A stretch of 10,354 nucleotides of DNA from Herminiimonas sp. (GTDB lineage Bacteria; Pseudomonadota; Gammaproteobacteria; Burkholderiales; Burkholderiaceae): assembly GCA_014377155.1 (NCBI GenBank), contig JACMQD010000228.1:1-10354 (forward strand), in the 5' to 3' direction. The notes beneath the pieces were generated by a model. It searched no databases and was not told where the DNA came from. It saw nothing but the letters and a program-made list of their open reading frames with translations. Shown piece by piece: positions 7,061 to 10,354 of the stretch; positions within the stretch are counted from its first letter, which is position 1, and each line of letters starts with the position of its first letter. Both the position numbers and the translations under genes were made by a program.

Positions 7061-7077
7061 AATAACGGAGCGAAGTT

Positions 7078-8901
7078 ATGAGTTTGATTGAAGTGAAAGT
7101 GCCTGACATCGGTGATTTCAAGGAAGTGGAAGTCATCGAACTGCTGGTCAAGCCGGGCGATACCATCAAGGTCGACCAGTCGCTGATCACGGTCGAGTCC
7201 GATAAGGCAAGCATGGAAATTCCGTCGAGCCATGCCGGTGTCATCAAGGAACTAAAGATCAAGATCGGTGACAAGGTCGCTGAAGGATCCCTGTTGCTGA
7301 CGCTGGAAGCAGCCGATGCGGCAGCGCCACCCGTCGACACGGCAGCGTTGGCCGGTATTGAATCTGCACCTGCAGCTGCACCTGCGCCCGCACCTACCCT
7401 TGATTCCGCGTCCGCCCCTGCGCCGGCAGCACCGGCCACCGCTGCGCCGGCGGCCGCCACCTTTGCCGGCCATGCCGACATCGAATGCGACACGCTCGTG
7501 CTAGGCGCAGGTCCTGGTGGCTATACCGCTGCGTTCCGTGCCGCCGATCTTGGCCAGAAAGTGGTATTGATCGAACGCTATGCCGCGCTCGGCGGTGTGT
7601 GCCTCAATGTCGGCTGCATTCCTTCGAAAGCCCTGCTGCATGCGGCCAAGGTCATCACCGAAGCCGAAGAGATGGCGCATTTCGGCGTCAAGATGTCGGC
7701 GCCCGAAATCGACATCGATGCCCTGCGCGGATGGAAGGAAGGCATCATTAAAAAACTTACCGGCGGCTTGTCTGGCCTGGCGAAGGCGCGCAAGGTGCAA
7801 GTAGTCGAGGGCAAGGGCGCATTCTCGTCCGCCAATACGATCACGGTGGAAACGAAGGACGGTAGCAAGATCATCGCTTTCAAGAATGCGATCATTGCCG
7901 CCGGTTCGGCGGTTGCACGCATTCCCGGTTTCCCGTACGACGACCCGCGTCTGATCGACTCGACCGGCGCACTGGAATTGCGCCAGATTCCGAAAACCAT
8001 GCTGGTCATCGGCGGCGGTATCATCGGTCTCGAAATGGCCTGCGTCTACGATGCCCTCGGTACCAAGGTCACGGTGGTCGAGTTTGCCGATGGCCTGATC
8101 CCGGCCGCAGATCGGGACATCATCAAGCCCTTGCACAAGCGGATCGAAAAACGTTACGCCGCGATCTACCTGAAAACCAAAGTCACCAAACTCGAAGCGC
8201 GCGATGACGGCTTGTTGGCGACCTTCGAAGGCGCGGGCGGCGACACCACTGCGCCGAAGGAACCGCAACTATACGACATGGTGCTGATGGCGGTCGGCCG
8301 TCGTCCCAACGGCAAAGATGTCGCAGCAGAGAAAGCCGGCGTCATCGTCAGCGAACGCGGTTTCATCGAAGTCGACAAGCAGCAACGCACCAATGTCGGC
8401 CACATCTTCGCCATCGGCGATATCTGTGGCGACCCGATGCTGGCACACAAGGCTACCAACGAAGCGAAGGTGGCGGCCGAAGTGATCGCCGGTCACAAGG
8501 TCGAGTTCGACCCGATGACTATTCCCTCGGTGGCTTATACCGATCCCGAAGTGGCGTGGATGGGCCTGACCGAGAACGATGCCAAGGCAAAAGGTATTCC
8601 TTATGAAAAAGCCAGCTTCCCATGGGCGGCGTCGGGCCGCGCGCTGGCCATGGCGCGCGAGGAGGGTCTGACGAAACTGTTGTGGGACCCGCAGACCAAG
8701 CGCATCATCGGCGCCGGGATTGTCGGCGTCAACGCCGGCGAACTGTTGGCCGAAACGGTTCTGGCCATGGAAATGGGCGCCGATCTGGAAGACCTGGCGT
8801 TGACAGTCCATGCGCATCCGACGTTGTCGGAGACGCCGATGTTCGCGGCCGAAATGGGGCTGGGTATTATTACCGACCTGTACGTTCCCAAGAAAGGGTA
8901 G
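7078..8901 (+). CDS. lpdA: Dihydrolipoamide dehydrogenase (E3) with fused N-terminal lipoyl domain
   Basis: This 607-residue flavoprotein reoxidises the dihydrolipoyl arm of E2 and reduces NAD+. It is longer than the usual 470-480-residue E3 because it begins with a lipoyl domain (about 1-76, Lys43 in ESDKASMEIP) and an Ala/Pro linker (about 77-135), an arrangement known in betaproteobacteria and Neisseria. The E3 core then shows the FAD-binding GAGPGGY (143-149), the redox disulfide Cys175-x4-Cys180 in CLNVGC, the NAD-binding GGGIIG (312-317), the second FAD block AIGDICGD from 445, and the C-terminal catalytic HAHPTLSE with His580 and Glu585. GGAG at 7067-7070 is 7 bases before the ATG. Its position in the cluster makes it the E3 of pyruvate dehydrogenase; whether it also serves other 2-oxoacid dehydrogenases cannot be told here. 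Confidence 0.98.
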   Translation: MSLIEVKVPDIGDFKEVEVIELLVKPGDTIKVDQSLITVESDKASMEIPSSHAGVIKELKIKIGDKVAEGSLLLTLEAADAAAPPVDTAALAGIESAPAAAPAPAPTLDSASAPAPAAPATAAPAAATFAGHADIECDTLVLGAGPGGYTAAFRAADLGQKVVLIERYAALGGVCLNVGCIPSKALLHAAKVITEAEEMAHFGVKMSAPEIDIDALRGWKEGIIKKLTGGLSGLAKARKVQVVEGKGAFSSANTITVETKDGSKIIAFKNAIIAAGSAVARIPGFPYDDPRLIDSTGALELRQIPKTMLVIGGGIIGLEMACVYDALGTKVTVVEFADGLIPAADRDIIKPLHKRIEKRYAAIYLKTKVTKLEARDDGLLATFEGAGGDTTAPKEPQLYDMVLMAVGRRPNGKDVAAEKAGVIVSERGFIEVDKQQRTNVGHIFAIGDICGDPMLAHKATNEAKVAAEVIAGHKVEFDPMTIPSVAYTDPEVAWMGLTENDAKAKGIPYEKASFPWAASGRALAMAREEGLTKLLWDPQTKRIIGAGIVGVNAGELLAETVLAMEMGADLEDLALTVHAHPTLSETPMFAAEMGLGIITDLYVPKKG

Positions 8902-8914
8902 GTCAATCGGTGCG

Positions 8915-8943
8915 CGGTGCCAAGCTGCCAAAGCTGGGCATCG
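8915..8943 (+). terminator. Possible hairpin terminator after lpdA (no U-run)
   Basis: CGGTGCC (8915-8921) pairs with GGCATCG (8937-8943), including one G-U pair; after an A-G mismatch AGCT (8923-8926) pairs with AGCT (8932-8935), closing a GCCAA loop. The hairpin starts 14 bases after the lpdA stop, in the spacer before a convergent gene, where a terminator is expected. It lacks a T-run, so it is at best atypical or Rho-assisted. Confidence 0.4.
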
Positions 8944-8995
8944 GGCAGTTACCGCACGACGTTCAAACGGTATTGTTCAAAAATCCGGATCGACG

Positions 8996-9442
8996 TCAGC
9001 CTGGCGCGACAGGTTCGCCGACGGCATGTTGATAGGCATCCGGCGAATACCGCTCCATGAAGATTTCCGGCTTTTCCAAGGCGGTCCATCCCAGTTTTTG
9101 ATACAGGCCGCGCGCCGTGCTCGATGCCAGCATGAATCGTCGTAGTCCCTGCAGTTCGGGATGCGCCAGCACGTCCTGCATCAATCGACGCGACAGGCCT
9201 TCGCCGCGTCGCTCGGCAATCACGAACACGTCGCTCAGGTAGGCATGCGTCGCACCGTCCGTTACCACTCGGGCAAAGCCGATCTGCGCGCCATTGTCAT
9301 AGATCCCGAAGCATAGCGACCGACTGATCGCCTTGCGAACCAGCGCCAGGGAAATGCCGGCTGCCCACGCTGATTCCTCGCTTAAAAATCGGTGGATCAG
9401 GCCGACGTCGAGCCGAGCGGGGTCATCCGATATCTGGATCAT
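8996..9442 (-). CDS. GNAT-family N-acetyltransferase, substrate unknown
   Basis: This 148-residue protein has the GNAT fold signature: YLSDVFVIAERRGEGLSRRLM (68-88) supplies the beta-strand and the acetyl-CoA pyrophosphate loop R-R-G-E-G (78-82), and the ARGLYQKLGW block (110-119) is the typical C-terminal GNAT motif with its conserved Tyr114. It should transfer an acetyl group from acetyl-CoA to an amine. Nothing visible identifies the acceptor. An AGGAG on the reverse strand (9448-9452) is 5 bases before the ATG, which supports the start. It lies 26 bases downstream of argD on the same strand and is probably cotranscribed with it. A link to arginine metabolism is possible, but the sequence does not show it: it is far shorter than ArgA or ArgJ and does not resemble them. 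Confidence 0.88.
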   Translation of the reverse strand: MIQISDDPARLDVGLIHRFLSEESAWAAGISLALVRKAISRSLCFGIYDNGAQIGFARVVTDGATHAYLSDVFVIAERRGEGLSRRLMQDVLAHPELQGLRRFMLASSTARGLYQKLGWTALEKPEIFMERYSPDAYQHAVGEPVAPG

Positions 9443-9468
9443 AGGTGCTCCTCGATACGCTTCGCGCG

Positions 9469-10354
9469 CTACTCGGTTATATCGGTCAACAAATCCGACA
9501 GCATGGCAATCATTTGATCGATCTCGGCAATCGTCACATTCAGCGCCGGCATGAAACGCAACAGATCAGGACGTGGCGAATTGAGCAGCAGCCCGGCAGG
9601 TTCGATATTACGTGCGGCCTCCACCAGTTGCGGTCCAATTTTCTTGCCGAGCTTGAGGGCACGTAACAAGCCTTCACCACGCTCGCCCTGCAAGCCGTGC
9701 TGCTCGGACAGTTTCAGCAACGCCGCCTTCAGGTATTCGCCCTTGTCTTTAACCGATTGCAGGAAGCCCTCCGCTAGCAGCGCGTCGAGCACGGCGACAC
9801 CAACCGCAGTCATCAGCGGATTGCCGTTGTACGTGCCGCCCTGGTCGCCGGGCTCGAAACAGGCAATTTCCTCGCGGCACAGCAGCGCCGCCAGTGGCAC
9901 GCCGCCGCCGATGCCTTTTGCCAGCGTCATGATGTCCGGTTCGATGCCGGACAACTGGTAGGCGAACAATTTGCCGGTCCGGCCCATGCCGGATTGGACT
10001 TCATCGACAATCAGCAGCAAATTGTGTTTTCTAGTAAGGTCGCGCAGTGCCTGCATGAATTCCGTTGTCGCTGGAATCACGCCGCCTTCGCCCTGTACCG
10101 GCTCCAGCATTACCGCTACCGTGGTCGGCGTAATCATGCTTTCGACGCTGGCGATGTCGTTGAGTGTAGCCTTATTAAAGCCCGGCACTTGCGGCGCATA
10201 GATCGTATCCCAGCCCGGCTTGCCGCTGGCCGACATCGTCGCCAAGGTGCGGCCATGGAAGCTGTGATCGAAGGTAATGATTTCAAAACGATCGGCCGGT
10301 GCGCCGTTGCGATTGAGCCTGCCCCATTTGCGCGCCAGTTTGATGGCGCCTTCA
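9469..10354 (-). CDS. argD: Class III aminotransferase, probable acetylornithine aminotransferase, N-terminus outside window
   Basis: The reverse strand is open from the right edge to TAG at 9469-9471, giving 294 visible residues; ArgD is about 400, so about 100 N-terminal residues are missing. The visible part starts [11 protein letters not shown], then [19 protein letters not shown], the PLP-contacting [11 protein letters not shown], and [14 protein letters not shown], whose Lys (codon 9916-9918) is the expected Schiff-base lysine. GGTYNGNPL and the C-terminal LLRFMPALN follow, as in ArgD. The enzyme converts N-acetylglutamate semialdehyde to N-acetylornithine with glutamate in arginine biosynthesis, and many members also act on succinyldiaminopimelate. 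Succinylornithine or another omega-aminotransferase is the alternative, since the N-terminal half and the upstream neighbours are not visible. Confidence 0.87.
   Translation of the reverse strand, partial: EGAIKLARKWGRLNRNGAPADRFEIITFDHSFHGRTLATMSASGKPGWDTIYAPQVPGFNKATLNDIASVESMITPTTVAVMLEPVQGEGGVIPATTEFMQALRDLTRKHNLLLIVDEVQSGMGRTGKLFAYQLSGIEPDIMTLAKGIGGGVPLAALLCREEIACFEPGDQGGTYNGNPLMTAVGVAVLDALLAEGFLQSVKDKGEYLKAALLKLSEQHGLQGERGEGLLRALKLGKKIGPQLVEAARNIEPAGLLLNSPRPDLLRFMPALNVTIAEIDQMIAMLSDLLTDITE

Noticed and set aside
6367..7233. Antisense frame of 288 codons covering the proteasome-like gene and the start of lpdA.
   Set aside because: The forward frame shows clear Ntn-hydrolase motifs and a ribosome-binding site. 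The reverse frame has no family resemblance and crosses two real genes.
1..10354. CRISPR arrays, tRNA or rRNA genes, insertion sequences, prophage or attachment sites.
   Set aside because: I saw no regularly spaced repeats, no transposase or integrase, no tRNA-like cloverleaf and no terminal inverted repeats. The genes are core metabolic.

Overview
The window looks like chromosome of a betaproteobacterium, most likely Burkholderiales and plausibly Oxalobacteraceae. The reasons are moderately GC-rich coding DNA, a homodimeric-type pyruvate dehydrogenase E1 (AceE), a dihydrolipoamide dehydrogenase carrying its own N-terminal lipoyl domain, and a proteasome-like gene that matches the family called BPH (betaproteobacteria proteasome homologue). 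The genus is inference; no rRNA or other taxonomic marker is present.

Layout. Bases 1-1780 hold a leftward pair, folD then prlC, only 5 bases apart; prlC runs off the left edge, so only its first 309 codons are seen. Bases 1781-2079 are an AT-rich divergent promoter region. Bases 2080-8901 hold a rightward cluster: aceE (PDH E1), aceF (PDH E2), a 192-residue HslV/BPH-like Ntn hydrolase, and lpdA (PDH E3). Bases 8902-8995 are a short convergent spacer. From 8996 to the right edge a leftward pair follows: argD, cut at its N-terminus by the window end, and downstream of it a GNAT acetyltransferase.

How the genes work together. AceE, AceF and LpdA together make acetyl-CoA from pyruvate. E2 and E3 each carry a single lipoyl domain, and these are nearly identical in protein (72 of the first 74 residues) although 22 codons differ silently. 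The unexpected member is the proteasome-like gene between the E2 and E3 genes. It keeps the Thr, Asp and Lys expected of a threonine protease, but no AAA+ unfoldase is encoded in the window.

Each of the three gaps in the PDH cluster is over 100 bases and contains strong inverted repeats. The one between aceF and the proteasome-like gene has the form of an intrinsic terminator and ends only 21 bases before the start codon. Expression of that gene and of lpdA therefore probably depends on read-through, RNA processing or an unseen upstream promoter. folD, prlC, argD and the GNAT gene look ordinary.
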